Part shown: positions 19,927 through 29,096 of the stretch, in pieces
Numbering within the stretch: the first letter of the stretch is position 1
Layout of the letters: each line of letters starts with the position of its first letter
Notes under the pieces: generated by a model
Databases searched by the model: none
Told to the model about the DNA's origin: nothing
Seen by the model: only the letters and a program-made list of their open reading frames with translations
Translations under genes and position numbers: made by a program
Virus record (IMG/VR): IMGVR_UViG_3300030451_006426
Span: 1-30,421 of that record
Direction: 5' to 3' (one strand)
DNA from: a virus
DNA length: 30,421 nucleotides

Positions 19927-21803
19927 TATTTGAACAGCAGATGGATCTGCTAAAAAAACAAAACAAACCAGAGTGGACAAGACCTAAGTTTCCTGATGTC
20001 ACTCAGATAAAACAAGTAGCAATAGATTTAGAAACATATGATCCTGAGATTAAAACTCTCGGTGGTGGGTGGGCAACGAACAAAGGTTTTGTTGTAGGTG
20101 TTGCCATATCCTTTGAAGGGTTTGACGGATACTTCCCGGTACGTCATGAGCGAGGGGGAAACTTTCCTGAGGAAGATGTAAAGAAGTGGTTAAAAAAATT
20201 ATTCAAACAAGATCCTATAGTCATATGTCATAATGCCGTTTACGATTTAGGTTGGCTTCGACGTTGGGGTGTAGAGTGTGATGTCACTAAAGTTTACGAT
20301 ACTTTAATAGCTGCTCCATTAGTTGATGAAAACAGATTTAGTTATAGCTTAAATAATTTATCTAAAGATTATTTAGGAGAGAGAAAGCAGGGAAATGTTT
20401 TAGAAGACTTTGGTAAAGAGCATGGATTCAAGGCGATAGAAAATATGCATTGGGTTCCTGTGGAATACGTAGGAGTTTATGCAGAGCAAGACACTAGACT
20501 TACTTATAAGTTGTGGGAGGTTCTAAGATTAGAAATACAAAAGCAAGGATTGACCGATGTGTTTAATTTAGAAACAGATCTGCTTCGTCTTTTATTGGAG
20601 ATGAGATGGAAAGGTGTCCGGGTTGATTTAGAAAAAGCAGAAGAAACAAAAAAGTTTTTTAAAAAAGAAGAAGAAAAAATTTATTCTAATATTAAAAAAG
20701 AAACAGATATTAAAATTGATGCTTCTGATATTTATACAGCGGCTTCTCTACAAAAAATATTTGATAAGCTCGGAGAGAAGTATGAATATACAGAGAAGAA
20801 TAAGCAGGCAAAAATTAGTAATGAGGCGATGAAAGAAAGTGAGAATCCTTTGATTCAATCTCTTTCAGTAGCGAGAGAATACAACAAAGCTCACACCACC
20901 TTTATTGATTCTATCTTGAAACATCAAGTGGATGGCAGGATTCATGCTGAGATTAATCAGCTCAAGGGAGAGTTTGGGGGCACGGTCAGTGGGCGGTTGT
21001 CCATGAACAATCCTAACTTACAACAGGTCCCTTCTCGCAACGAAATCATAGGTCCCAAGATACGATCTTTGTTCCTACCAGAAGAGGGAGAAAAGTGGGC
21101 TTCTTTGGATTATTCTCAACAAGAGCCTAGATTGCTCGTGCATTATGCCAAAAAACACGATTTAGAGGGCGCTGAGACCCTAATTAAGTTCTTTCATGAA
21201 GGAAAGGACTTCCATCAAGTAACCGCTGACATGGCGCAAATATCAAGGAAAGAAGCTAAGACCATAGGATTAGGATTAATGTATGGCATGGGGATTGCGA
21301 AGTTAGCTGCCTCTCTAGATATCAGCCAGAATAATGCCAAAGCTTTGAAGAAAAAATACAATGACAATGTTCATTTTTTAAATAACATAATTGTTCGTGC
21401 TACTAGATACACAGAACAGAATGGATATATCAACACACTGCTTGGACGCAAATGTCGTTTTGATTTATGGGAGAACAAAGACTTCCATGACAAAAGAATG
21501 ATGTCTCATGAGAACGCCAAGAAGACTTGGGCGTGGAACGAAATGAAAAGAGCAGGGACCTATCGTGCATTGAATAGGTTAATACAAGGTTCAGCAGCAG
21601 ATCAAACCAAAAAAGCCATGGTGGATCTGTGGAAAAAGTTAGGCATGGTTCCTATGATTCAAATACATGACGAACTCAACGTCTCAATAGCCAATGAGAC
21701 CCAGGTGACGGAGATAAAAGAGATAATGGAATCTGCTGTTGAACTTCACGTGCCCGTTAAATGCGAGGCTAAATTAGGAATCAATTGGGGAGAGATAAAA
21801 TGA
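19923..21803 (+). CDS. polA: Family A DNA polymerase with 3'-5' exonuclease domain
   Basis: The replicative polymerase of the phage. Exonuclease motifs: AIDLETYD (33-40), CHNAVYDLGWL (102-112), YAEQDTRLTYKLW (186-198). Polymerase: SGRLSMNNPNLQQVP (356-370), motif A ASLDYSQQEPRLL (393-405), motif B KEAKTIGLGLMYGMG (443-457) and motif C MIQIHDELNV near 585. There is no 5'-3' exonuclease domain, normal for phage enzymes. In the O-helix the position equivalent to Escherichia coli Phe762 is Leu (L450); comparative studies of viral PolA have linked Leu to slower, possibly temperate lifestyles. The start overlaps the helicase stop (ATGA) and the stop overlaps the next ATG (ATGA). Confidence 0.95.
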   Translation: MIFEQQMDLLKKQNKPEWTRPKFPDVTQIKQVAIDLETYDPEIKTLGGGWATNKGFVVGVAISFEGFDGYFPVRHERGGNFPEEDVKKWLKKLFKQDPIVICHNAVYDLGWLRRWGVECDVTKVYDTLIAAPLVDENRFSYSLNNLSKDYLGERKQGNVLEDFGKEHGFKAIENMHWVPVEYVGVYAEQDTRLTYKLWEVLRLEIQKQGLTDVFNLETDLLRLLLEMRWKGVRVDLEKAEETKKFFKKEEEKIYSNIKKETDIKIDASDIYTAASLQKIFDKLGEKYEYTEKNKQAKISNEAMKESENPLIQSLSVAREYNKAHTTFIDSILKHQVDGRIHAEINQLKGEFGGTVSGRLSMNNPNLQQVPSRNEIIGPKIRSLFLPEEGEKWASLDYSQQEPRLLVHYAKKHDLEGAETLIKFFHEGKDFHQVTADMAQISRKEAKTIGLGLMYGMGIAKLAASLDISQNNAKALKKKYNDNVHFLNNIIVRATRYTEQNGYINTLLGRKCRFDLWENKDFHDKRMMSHENAKKTWAWNEMKRAGTYRALNRLIQGSAADQTKKAMVDLWKKLGMVPMIQIHDELNVSIANETQVTEIKEIMESAVELHVPVKCEAKLGINWGEIK

Positions 21804-22030
21804 GAATATCTTATGACAACGGTAAATTAAATTTATCCTTAACTAATGAAGAAGTAGATCACATTACTGATAATAAAGGTAGAAGTATACCGATGGATAT
21901 TAGTTGGTTAAAAGTTTTACACGAAGACATATCTAAATGTGTCTTGGCTCATTGGTCAAGAGTTGAAGTATGGGATGCATTGGAGTCACATCAGAGGACT
22001 GTAAAAAGCATGACTAAAAATAAAAAATAA
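21800..22030 (+). CDS. Hypothetical protein, 76 aa
   Basis: ATG 21800 overlaps the polymerase stop (ATGA) and follows GGGGAGAGAT; the ATG 15 nt further up would only extend into the polymerase. The product has beta-type MRISYDNGKLNLSLTNEE and a helix with ISKCVLAHWSRVEVWDALE. Polymerase-linked position suggests an accessory role, but no family was recognised. Confidence 0.6.
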   Translation: MRISYDNGKLNLSLTNEEVDHITDNKGRSIPMDISWLKVLHEDISKCVLAHWSRVEVWDALESHQRTVKSMTKNKK

Positions 22031-22041
22031 CATTATATTCC

Positions 22042-22057
22042 CCTTGAAATAACAAGG
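22042..22057 (+). promoter_or_regulatory. Short hairpin covering the ribosome site of the 22066 gene
   Basis: CCTTG (22042-22046) can pair with CAAGG (22053-22057) over 6 nt. The right arm contains the first bases of the AAGGAG ribosome site of the next gene, so folding would limit its translation. Confidence 0.35.
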
Positions 22058-22065
22058 AGATAATA

Positions 22066-22245
22066 ATGTTTAATTTAACTAATAAAGCAAAAGATCACTT
22101 CTTAAATTTTTTTAAGAGTGATGATAAAAAAGAAGAAGAGTTAATAGACTTCTTAAAAGCAGAATATAAAAAAGACTGGAAAGCAGCTTACGCTTGGTAT
22201 TTAGAAGAAGGTACTTTACCTAACTATATTAGGAGGACGCTGTAA
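22066..22245 (+). CDS. Small helical protein, 59 aa
   Basis: ATG 22066 has AAGGAGATAATA ahead of it. The product is Lys/Glu/aromatic-rich (FKSDDKKEEELIDFLK, KKDWKAAYAWYLEEG) and helical, ending NYIRRTL. It is the last gene of the rightward operon and overlaps the end of the convergent zinc-ribbon gene by 17 nt. No family was recognised. Confidence 0.6.
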   Translation: MFNLTNKAKDHFLNFFKSDDKKEEELIDFLKAEYKKDWKAAYAWYLEEGTLPNYIRRTL

Positions 22246-22342
22246 TTACTGGAAGACTTCCTTGTCCTCCACAAAAAGGACAAGGCTTGCCTTCTATTTC
22301 TCCTGAGGCATTACATTCAATACAGGGTCTAGGTGTTTGCAA
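22229..22342 (-). CDS. Zinc-ribbon peptide, 37 aa
   Basis: A short leftward frame with CIECNASGEIEGKPCPFCGG: two CxxC knuckles 12 residues apart, as in DnaJ-type or rubredoxin-like zinc ribbons. The only start is TTG at 22340-22342, immediately after an in-frame TAG and overlapping the end of the lysozyme gene by 14 nt. There is no clear ribosome site, so it would depend on coupling to lysozyme translation. The CxxC spacing is the main reason to believe it. It overlaps the convergent gene at 22066-22245. Confidence 0.5.
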   Translation of the reverse strand: MQTPRPCIECNASGEIEGKPCPFCGGQGSLPVITASS

Positions 22343-22778
22343 CTATTTCAGCTAAAGATTCACAGCGCTTCGGTGTTTGTGAATGCCATCTAGAATCTTT
22401 CATTTCAGCCGCCGCAGTTTCCCACTGCTTGACTCTCATCGCTTTCCACATTTTTTTAAACTTTGATACCCCGGTAGTTCCAAGTTGAAATACCATTTCT
22501 AGAATAACTTCGCCTACGTGTTGTGGTAAGTCGTGTCCGATGTTGTCTTGTATCAACATATCTGCTCCTGCTGCAGCTCTGTTTAAATCCATTTCAAATA
22601 TTTCCATGATTTCATCCATAGGTATCTCTACCCCTTCAGCAAATCTTTCCCTTTCATGTGGTTGAATGAGATGCCCGATGCCCACAGTGGCCTTTCCTAA
22701 ACTATCTAAATACATAGATGTGCGCAGACCTTCATGGTCCTGTACCCGTGCTTTCAGTGCGTCTGTAATTTTAATCAT
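22329..22778 (-). CDS. T4-type lysozyme (glycoside hydrolase family 24), endolysin
   Basis: Cleaves peptidoglycan glycan strands to release progeny. DHEGLRTSMYLDSLGKATVG (residues 14-33) holds the E-8-D-5-T catalytic triad, followed by IGHLI. The later region DMLIQDNIGHDLPQHVGEVI resembles the family's helical lobe, and RWHSQTPKRCESLAEI the C-terminal helix. I start at ATG 22778, which has AGGAGGTAC; the upstream start adds seven residues before it. No signal peptide is visible, so export through a holin is expected, but no holin was identified. Length is 149 residues. Confidence 0.9.
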   Translation of the reverse strand: MIKITDALKARVQDHEGLRTSMYLDSLGKATVGIGHLIQPHERERFAEGVEIPMDEIMEIFEMDLNRAAAGADMLIQDNIGHDLPQHVGEVILEMVFQLGTTGVSKFKKMWKAMRVKQWETAAAEMKDSRWHSQTPKRCESLAEIVANT

Positions 22779-22799
22779 TTTGTACCTCCTATGCCCCAA

Positions 22800-23099
22800 T
22801 TACTTTCGTGTTCGTCTTTGTTTTGTTTTCTTTTTCTGTGCTTCAATAAATTTTCTATATACCGCAGCGGGTTTTGTTTTACCAGCAACCCTTGCTCTTT
22901 GCTCCATCGCAATAGCAGCTTGAGTTTTATGAGCGTGCGTTCGACCGCTTCTACGAATCTTAGAAACGCTACGGCGAGCTGATGATGCATCTTTAAAACC
23001 AAGTCCTTTAATTGTTCCTTTTGGATTCTCATCGGTATAGAGATCCGAATGTAGTTTAGATTTAGCGGGTTGTCCACTTTTTCTTGGTATTCTCTTCAT
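22800..23099 (-). CDS. Small very basic conserved protein, 99 aa
   Basis: The central block SDLYTDENPKGTIKGLGFKD, then SARRSVSKIRRSGRTHAHKT and QAAIAMEQRARVAG, matches a small domain of unknown function I recognise from phage and bacterial proteins (typically in DNA-associated basic proteins). ATG 23097-23099 overlaps the upstream TAA (TAATG). Very high Lys/Arg content suggests nucleic-acid binding. It lies in the late operon between the virion protein and lysozyme. A different-frame leftward ORF over the same bases is considered a shadow. Confidence 0.7.
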   Translation of the reverse strand: MKRIPRKSGQPAKSKLHSDLYTDENPKGTIKGLGFKDASSARRSVSKIRRSGRTHAHKTQAAIAMEQRARVAGKTKPAAVYRKFIEAQKKKTKQRRTRK

Positions 23100-24625
23100 T
23101 ACTTTTTAGAAGAAATAATACCACCGTACATCTTCTTATCCATTAAACCGCCTTCAGCAACCATCGCTAGATAACGATTAGCTATATCTGGCTTATTTTC
23201 AAATCGAATAAATCTTTTTAATAGTTCGTCCTCTTCTCCGGGATCAACTTTGTCTCCTACGCCTTCTTTTACAAAGCTCACATAGTTGTCAAATGAATCT
23301 GGGTTGGTTTCTTTAGGTGCGAACTCTCCTATAATTTTCTCAACATCTCCATCGTATCTATCTGTTTTAATTTTTAAATCATTCTTAGCTGCCGCTATTC
23401 CTGTTTCTGCATCGGGAAATACTGCAAAGCCTTCACCATAAGTTTCGCCTGTGGTCCCTGCTTGTCCCACATCTGTTAAATTTAAAGGGTTGTTATACTT
23501 CGTTACTTGTGTTCGGTCAGTATTTAAAGAAGCTTGATCGTCATCAGAAACAATCGTTGAGCCTGTCTCTACCTCTACATCCCCTGTGTATTCTCCAGCT
23601 ATAATCTGTCTTGTGATTTGATTTACTACTGATTGAATTTGAAGTTCGTCAAATCCTTGATCTTCTAAACCCTTTTTAAGGTCTCCAATTGTTTGCTCTC
23701 TTCCCGGTATTTTTGTAGAATCAGGTAAAGGTTCTTGTGTGTTTGGATCATCGACAGAGATAATGCCTGATTTTTCTAAATCTCTTTTAAAATCACCAGA
23801 TTCTACATAGTCATCACCCGCAGATTCAACAGATATTTTTGGTGTAGGTAAAGCTGTTAAGCCTGCTCCTGCTTGATAGCCCGAGCCCGGAGCTCTTAAA
23901 AAAGCTTCTTGCTCTGCTCCTGCTTGATAGCCTGATCCAGGCTGGCTTATAAATCCTAAATCTTTTTCAGCTTCTGCTACTAAATCTCTAAAATTTTTTA
24001 CTTGTTTTACTTTTTCTATTTGAGAAGCGAGAGTATATTTATCTTCGTTATCAATGATCTCTTTTTGTACATCGGTTAATTTATTATACCCATCTGTAGC
24101 TTTGTTATATCCATACTTGATAACTTCATTTATAGCTCCAAGAAAACCAAGACCTCCACTCAATGCTTTCTCTCCCATGGCACCTAAAATTTTTCCACCA
24201 GCATAGGTGACATCACTCATGATCTCACTAAACGTAGGACCATATTTATTAGCTAGTCTCATTCTTTCGTCAGCTACAGTTGTGGTTACATATTGACCAA
24301 ACGTAGGACTTGATGAATCAGTATCAAATACAGTTGCATCCTTTGCTTGAGTTAAGCCTTTTACTACACCAGTGACGTTGCCTTCTGAATCTACAATGTT
24401 TACTGGCTTAGTAAATTTTTCTTTAAAAGAAGCTATTCCTTCCGCTTGTTTTCTTCTACGATCTAGTCGATCGTCACTTATATCTGGTCGATTATCAAAA
24501 TAAGTTTTACGAGTTATTTCTCTGTCTAAATCTCTTGCGATATCTGCCTTGGTAGTTCTAGCTCTACTAGCGTCAGCTCGCATTTGTGAAAATCTACTTG
24601 TTTTTTGTGCGAATGGTGGTGCCAT
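23099..24625 (-). CDS. Virion protein with structural-lysozyme-like C-terminal region
   Basis: 508 residues. The N-terminal third is basic and helical; ADERMRLANKYGPTFSEIMS and GGKILGAMGEKALSGGLGFL resemble internal virion proteins. A 17-residue tandem repeat (PGSGYQAGA) lies near residue 240. The C-terminal part has YNNPLNLTDVG, GEGFAVFPDAETGIAAAKND and VEKIIGEFAPKETNPDSFDN, like structural peptidoglycan-degrading domains that follow the NNPxNx...FxxxxxG pattern of phage transglycosylase-type proteins. It ends GLMDKKMYGG. The TAATG junctions on both sides place it in the late operon. A role in piercing the cell wall at injection is likely but inferred. Confidence 0.65.
   Translation of the reverse strand: MAPPFAQKTSRFSQMRADASRARTTKADIARDLDREITRKTYFDNRPDISDDRLDRRRKQAEGIASFKEKFTKPVNIVDSEGNVTGVVKGLTQAKDATVFDTDSSSPTFGQYVTTTVADERMRLANKYGPTFSEIMSDVTYAGGKILGAMGEKALSGGLGFLGAINEVIKYGYNKATDGYNKLTDVQKEIIDNEDKYTLASQIEKVKQVKNFRDLVAEAEKDLGFISQPGSGYQAGAEQEAFLRAPGSGYQAGAGLTALPTPKISVESAGDDYVESGDFKRDLEKSGIISVDDPNTQEPLPDSTKIPGREQTIGDLKKGLEDQGFDELQIQSVVNQITRQIIAGEYTGDVEVETGSTIVSDDDQASLNTDRTQVTKYNNPLNLTDVGQAGTTGETYGEGFAVFPDAETGIAAAKNDLKIKTDRYDGDVEKIIGEFAPKETNPDSFDNYVSFVKEGVGDKVDPGEEDELLKRFIRFENKPDIANRYLAMVAEGGLMDKKMYGGIISSKK
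23864..23932 (-). repeat. 51-bp-spaced in-frame repeat in the virion protein gene
   Basis: An 18-nt block is repeated at 23864-23881 and 23915-23932, exactly 51 nt (17 codons) apart. It encodes the repeated PGSGYQAGA. It looks like a short linker duplication. Confidence 0.8.
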
Positions 24626-27600
24626 TATGTATTCCTTTGTTTAGCTAACTCTTGATAAATTGCGTCATCGCCTATTAATGTATCAATTGCTAGAGCAGAA
24701 TCAAGGTTTTGTGTTCCTCCAAAACCTGAAACTACACTACCTGCTGTAGAACTTATCGGTTTGGTCGTGGTCGGTGGGGCGGGAGGCGTGATCTCTTCTT
24801 GTTTGAACCCTTCTGGTATAACAAAAGTTGAATCAAAATCGCCATCGTTAACATTAATTTTCATATTATTTTTTCTAATTTTCATAATCTCTGGATACGC
24901 TAGATTAAATGGATTGACTATATCTCTACCCAATTCTTGTCTTAGTTCTCTAAAGTTTTGATTAAATGCCTGTCTCACACCTTCCCCTGGAGTATAAGGT
25001 AAGTATCTTCCTGTAATTATAGCTTGTCTTTCAGCTTTTGTGACACGACTTAGTTCTTTTAAAACTTTTCCTCTTTTAGCTCCTAACAATAATGCGTCTT
25101 TGTATAGGTTGTGCATCTGTTTAAAGTTTTGAAATCTCACTCTTTCTGATTTAATGTATTGATCTACAATTTCAGCAGGAGAAACAAAACCTCCTTTTAA
25201 TACATCACCAACAAAAGATGCTCTTGCACTATCATTCTTTTTATTAAAATCTGTTACTATAAAAGGCATCGCTTTTACAGGATCAGCTTCGATGGCTCTG
25301 AACCCAAAGATACCGCCGAACTCATCGCTCATATCAAAAACTTGTCCATACTTATCTGGTCGTTTATCTGTCAAACCAAAGGTTCCTGCTTTAAATAATC
25401 TATTTATCTGACTTACTGAACCAGGAGCAAATGTTTCTAGAACATGCATTCCTCCTTTATAAATTTTTTCTCCTGTAGAATCTCCAGGTCTAAAGACTTG
25501 TCGACCATCTCTTGACCTTCCGTTTCTTGCAACGATGTCTGCAAAAGCTTCAAAGAAAATAGACTCTGAGATAAAAGGTTTTGATAATTCAAAGAAGCTA
25601 ACTGCTCCAGCATCTAGTAAATATTTATTTAAACTTTCTCCTGACTGTTGTCCTTTAGCTGCTTCATTAAGGATTGTATTTACAGGTCTAATCAGTGTGT
25701 CGTATGGAAAGATATAACTTAAATCCATGTATTTTACTTTACCTGTTTCTTCATCTCTACTGACAGGCATCAACAAACCATTAGTTGACCAAGAAGGAAC
25801 AAAACTTCTAAGTGCTCTCATCTCATCATCAGTCATATTAGCTAATGATTTACCAAACTCCACTAGCCCAGCAGGGACAACTGCTGCTGTTGTAGCAACA
25901 CCTGCTAATCTTCGAAGTCCCGTTTGTTTAAATCCTTCAACTTGTAGTTCTCTTAAACCTCTTTGAATTGTGTTGTAGCCCGTTCTAATAATCTCAGCCG
26001 GGAAAGCTACAAAGGTACCGAGAGGTAATCTTCTTAATGTTTTAATAAACTCTCCTACATATTCGTAGTTAGGTATGTTGTGTTTTGTAATCTGAGCAGC
26101 CATGTTTTCATAGAAAGTTTCTAGTAATTTATCCCCCTCCATTTTAACTCCTCCAGTCATATTTAAAAATTTACCATCAGGACTTATATCAACCACTCGG
26201 TCAAAGATAGGATCATTCCTTGTTACCTTTCTACCAAGAAGTTTACTGTATGCCATGAGATTTTTAGGATCAAAAATATTATCTGCTGTCACCCCTAATG
26301 CATCAAAGTTCTTTTTGATAGAGATTAGTTCCGCTTCAAAATTAAAATTTTTCCATAGATTATCTTCAGCTAGGTAAGCACGTCTTGCTTTATCTGCTAA
26401 TTTAGAAACGCTAGTTAAAGTTTTGTTCATACCTTCATTAAAATTGCCTGTATAAAAATCTGTTCCTACATCCTTTGCTAATCTATCTGCCTCTCCAGCC
26501 ACAGGGTTTGTGCCATTAATTCCTAAACGAGCGTTTCTTAATCTTCTTGCTTTATCTAATGCGCTGTTGCCTGTTACATCTTTTAAAGCAGCTCTGAAAA
26601 GCCTCGCTGTTTGAGCAGGGTTTTGAAATAAAATATTACCATTCATGGTAGTAAATAAAGCTGCGGATATCACGTTTCTAATATGAGTAAAAGGAGAGTA
26701 AATAGTTTTAGCTTGTTGAGATAAACTCTTTGGTACTAATACCATCCACTTGTATAAATTATTTAGAACGCTGTCTTTTAACATTTGATCGGTGCTATTG
26801 ATTGCGTCAGCCACTGGTTTAAAAGTATACTTACCATCTAATACGCTTGGAACTATATCAGCATTATTAGTTTTAATTTCAACTATGTCGTCCTTTAAGT
26901 TATCAAGATTTAAATTAACATCTTTATACTCTGGTAAAATTTTTATTGCATCAATAGCATCTTGCTGTGAATCGAAAAATAAACGACTTTTCACTGCTCC
27001 CCCTGACCTTGGCATAATCTTTAGAGTGTCTTGATAAAGTTTATTGTGAGTTTGAAGTTGAGCCATTATCTGTGCTTGTTTAGAATTTGTGTTAGCGATA
27101 TTATAAAAAGGATCTTCTATTTCTCCTAATAACTCTCTAATTACAGGGTTTTTCAAAGTTCTTTGTTTAAATAATCCTTCATCTAATTCTATTTTTGCTT
27201 CGTCTTTTAATAGTTTTTTAAAACCCACCATACCGATATCAGGCTTGTCAAACAAACTTCTACCTCTAGTGTTTACTATCATCTCAACAGCCTCTTTAGC
27301 TTTTTGTGGAGCAGTGTTTTCAAAATAATCTTTGGCATCTGCATCTATTTGTTTTTCAATGCGAGATTGTAGTTCCTTTCCTCTAGCTCTTTCTACTCTA
27401 GGATCTACTCTTTGAGGTTGAGCAGCCTGTTCCTCAGCGAATTTAGCTTTTACTTTATTTGTAGCGGCTCTTCTAGTTTCATCACTATTTTTATAAGCTT
27501 GAGTTAGGGCGACTCTATATACTCTTTCCGCTTTTTTCATTATTTCTGCTGTGGGTCTAAACTGACCATCAGAAAATAATTTATTCATCAATCCCTTCTC

Positions 27601-29085
27601 TGTTTTAAATATTTTATATTCTCTGTTCATATATTTACCTAATTGAGTAGAGAATGTGTTACTTAATTCTTCAAGTGTTGTTTTGATTTCTCTAACTTTG
27701 TCTAATTCTTTTTGAGGTAAGCTAGCTTCATCAAGAACATCTTTAGCCTCTTTGATTAAAGGCTTTAAAAAAGATTCGTTAAGTCTTAAAGAATTCAAAT
27801 CTATTTGATATCTGCTTTCATATAATAAATTTTCTAATTTTGTTATATCATCGTCGGACGCTTTTAGAGTATTCTTCATATAGTCATGAAGTCTTTGTCT
27901 TTTTTGAAAAGCAGGGTTGTTAACTTCAAACTCTCTGCCTCTAGCGTTGACTTTGGTTTTTGTTCTTGGAATAGAATAAGAGGTATTAGCTGCAGGGCCG
28001 TCAACGATAAGTCCTTTTTCATCAACTACAAAATCTGTTTTTTTGAAGTCACCAAAATCTTTTAATCTTTCATCTATTAATTTTGTAAACTTGGTAAATA
28101 CTTCTTGCTTGTCGCCACCTGCAACCTTCAAACCTTGCTTTGCAATTTTCTCTGCAAGTTGTCCTAGATCTTCACTTATCTGTTGAGACTTTAAAACAAA
28201 TGTAGTAGCTGCTTGATCGCCATCTTTTAAAATATTAAAAGCTCTACCACCTAATACACCATCAGATGTAAGTTTATTTAAACCTGCACCTATTTTACTT
28301 TGAATAGTGCTACGATCAAATTGTCTAGCTAAAGGTGTTTTCTTTACAGCTTGTGATATACCAGAGATGGTGGCTCCAAGACCTGCACCAATGGCTCCAC
28401 TTTCAACTGCAAACTTAAAACGATTAGTAAATTTTCTAAAAGCCTCTTCTCTGCCTTCTAGTCCTTCATTTTTATTTGTTTCTGTAGGGCCTCCAATTGT
28501 GTCTCCGATTGTTCCAAAGTCCTCAGTGTACGCTAAGCCCTCACCAACTGTTGATCCTAATAATCCTCCACCGCCAATTCTTAATTTACTTTTTAAATCT
28601 AATTTAAATAGGTCTTTATCAATATCTTGTCTTTCTCTTAAACTTTTTCCAACAACATTTTTATCAGCGTATTGCCCTGCTCTTTTTGCATTAACTGCTC
28701 TCTTAGCAAGACCTGCGCCTATTCTATAACCTGCAACTCCCGGTATACCTAATTGTATAAGTCCTTCAGTTAGTTTTCCTGTTAAGGTTTCTTCTGCTAT
28801 TTCTTCAAATGGATTTATCTTATCAAAGAATTCTTCAACACCTGTGGCTGTATCTGTGTCTAACCCTAAATCAATAAGTTCTGCTCCTAGAGAGAAGACC
28901 CCCTCTGGTATTTTTAAAGCACCTGATGCTATACCTGCAAAAAAAGATTTAAAAAAGCCGGGAGACTTATCTTCTTTCTTTTCTTTTTCTTGGTTTAGAA
29001 AATTTTTTATTTTTACTTCGGCTTCTTGTTGAGAGAGGCCGTCTTTTAATTCAAACTTTTCGCCTTGATATTCATAGATGGCCAT
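24625..29085 (-). CDS. Large internal virion (ejection) protein, 1486 aa
   Basis: By far the longest gene. The N-terminus MAIYEYQGEKFELKDGLSQQ resembles the short beta-helix cap common to phage internal virion proteins. Then come amphipathic, Gly/Ala-rich helices (FFAGIASGALKIPEGVFSLG, GAIGAGLGATISGISQAV), a long charged coiled-coil-like centre, and a C-terminal region with GLRRLAGVATTAAVVPAGLV and Pro/Thr-rich ITPPAPPTTTKPISSTAGSV. Ejected proteins of this size usually form a trans-envelope channel for DNA. It sits between two other virion genes, with TAATG coupling downstream. No transglycosylase motif was found in it; that activity may be in the following 508-residue protein. Confidence 0.7.
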   Translation of the reverse strand: MAIYEYQGEKFELKDGLSQQEAEVKIKNFLNQEKEKKEDKSPGFFKSFFAGIASGALKIPEGVFSLGAELIDLGLDTDTATGVEEFFDKINPFEEIAEETLTGKLTEGLIQLGIPGVAGYRIGAGLAKRAVNAKRAGQYADKNVVGKSLRERQDIDKDLFKLDLKSKLRIGGGGLLGSTVGEGLAYTEDFGTIGDTIGGPTETNKNEGLEGREEAFRKFTNRFKFAVESGAIGAGLGATISGISQAVKKTPLARQFDRSTIQSKIGAGLNKLTSDGVLGGRAFNILKDGDQAATTFVLKSQQISEDLGQLAEKIAKQGLKVAGGDKQEVFTKFTKLIDERLKDFGDFKKTDFVVDEKGLIVDGPAANTSYSIPRTKTKVNARGREFEVNNPAFQKRQRLHDYMKNTLKASDDDITKLENLLYESRYQIDLNSLRLNESFLKPLIKEAKDVLDEASLPQKELDKVREIKTTLEELSNTFSTQLGKYMNREYKIFKTEKGLMNKLFSDGQFRPTAEIMKKAERVYRVALTQAYKNSDETRRAATNKVKAKFAEEQAAQPQRVDPRVERARGKELQSRIEKQIDADAKDYFENTAPQKAKEAVEMIVNTRGRSLFDKPDIGMVGFKKLLKDEAKIELDEGLFKQRTLKNPVIRELLGEIEDPFYNIANTNSKQAQIMAQLQTHNKLYQDTLKIMPRSGGAVKSRLFFDSQQDAIDAIKILPEYKDVNLNLDNLKDDIVEIKTNNADIVPSVLDGKYTFKPVADAINSTDQMLKDSVLNNLYKWMVLVPKSLSQQAKTIYSPFTHIRNVISAALFTTMNGNILFQNPAQTARLFRAALKDVTGNSALDKARRLRNARLGINGTNPVAGEADRLAKDVGTDFYTGNFNEGMNKTLTSVSKLADKARRAYLAEDNLWKNFNFEAELISIKKNFDALGVTADNIFDPKNLMAYSKLLGRKVTRNDPIFDRVVDISPDGKFLNMTGGVKMEGDKLLETFYENMAAQITKHNIPNYEYVGEFIKTLRRLPLGTFVAFPAEIIRTGYNTIQRGLRELQVEGFKQTGLRRLAGVATTAAVVPAGLVEFGKSLANMTDDEMRALRSFVPSWSTNGLLMPVSRDEETGKVKYMDLSYIFPYDTLIRPVNTILNEAAKGQQSGESLNKYLLDAGAVSFFELSKPFISESIFFEAFADIVARNGRSRDGRQVFRPGDSTGEKIYKGGMHVLETFAPGSVSQINRLFKAGTFGLTDKRPDKYGQVFDMSDEFGGIFGFRAIEADPVKAMPFIVTDFNKKNDSARASFVGDVLKGGFVSPAEIVDQYIKSERVRFQNFKQMHNLYKDALLLGAKRGKVLKELSRVTKAERQAIITGRYLPYTPGEGVRQAFNQNFRELRQELGRDIVNPFNLAYPEIMKIRKNNMKINVNDGDFDSTFVIPEGFKQEEITPPAPPTTTKPISSTAGSVVSGFGGTQNLDSALAIDTLIGDDAIYQELAKQRNT

Positions 29086-29096
29086 AGCCTAGCCCT

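Noticed and set aside
22775-23077. 100-residue leftward ORF
   Set aside because: Other frame of the basic conserved protein at 22800-23099, whose sequence I recognise; it also overlaps the lysozyme start.
28307-28729. 140-residue rightward ORF
   Set aside because: Antisense to the 1486-residue virion protein; Pro/Ser/Ala-rich shadow without a ribosome site.
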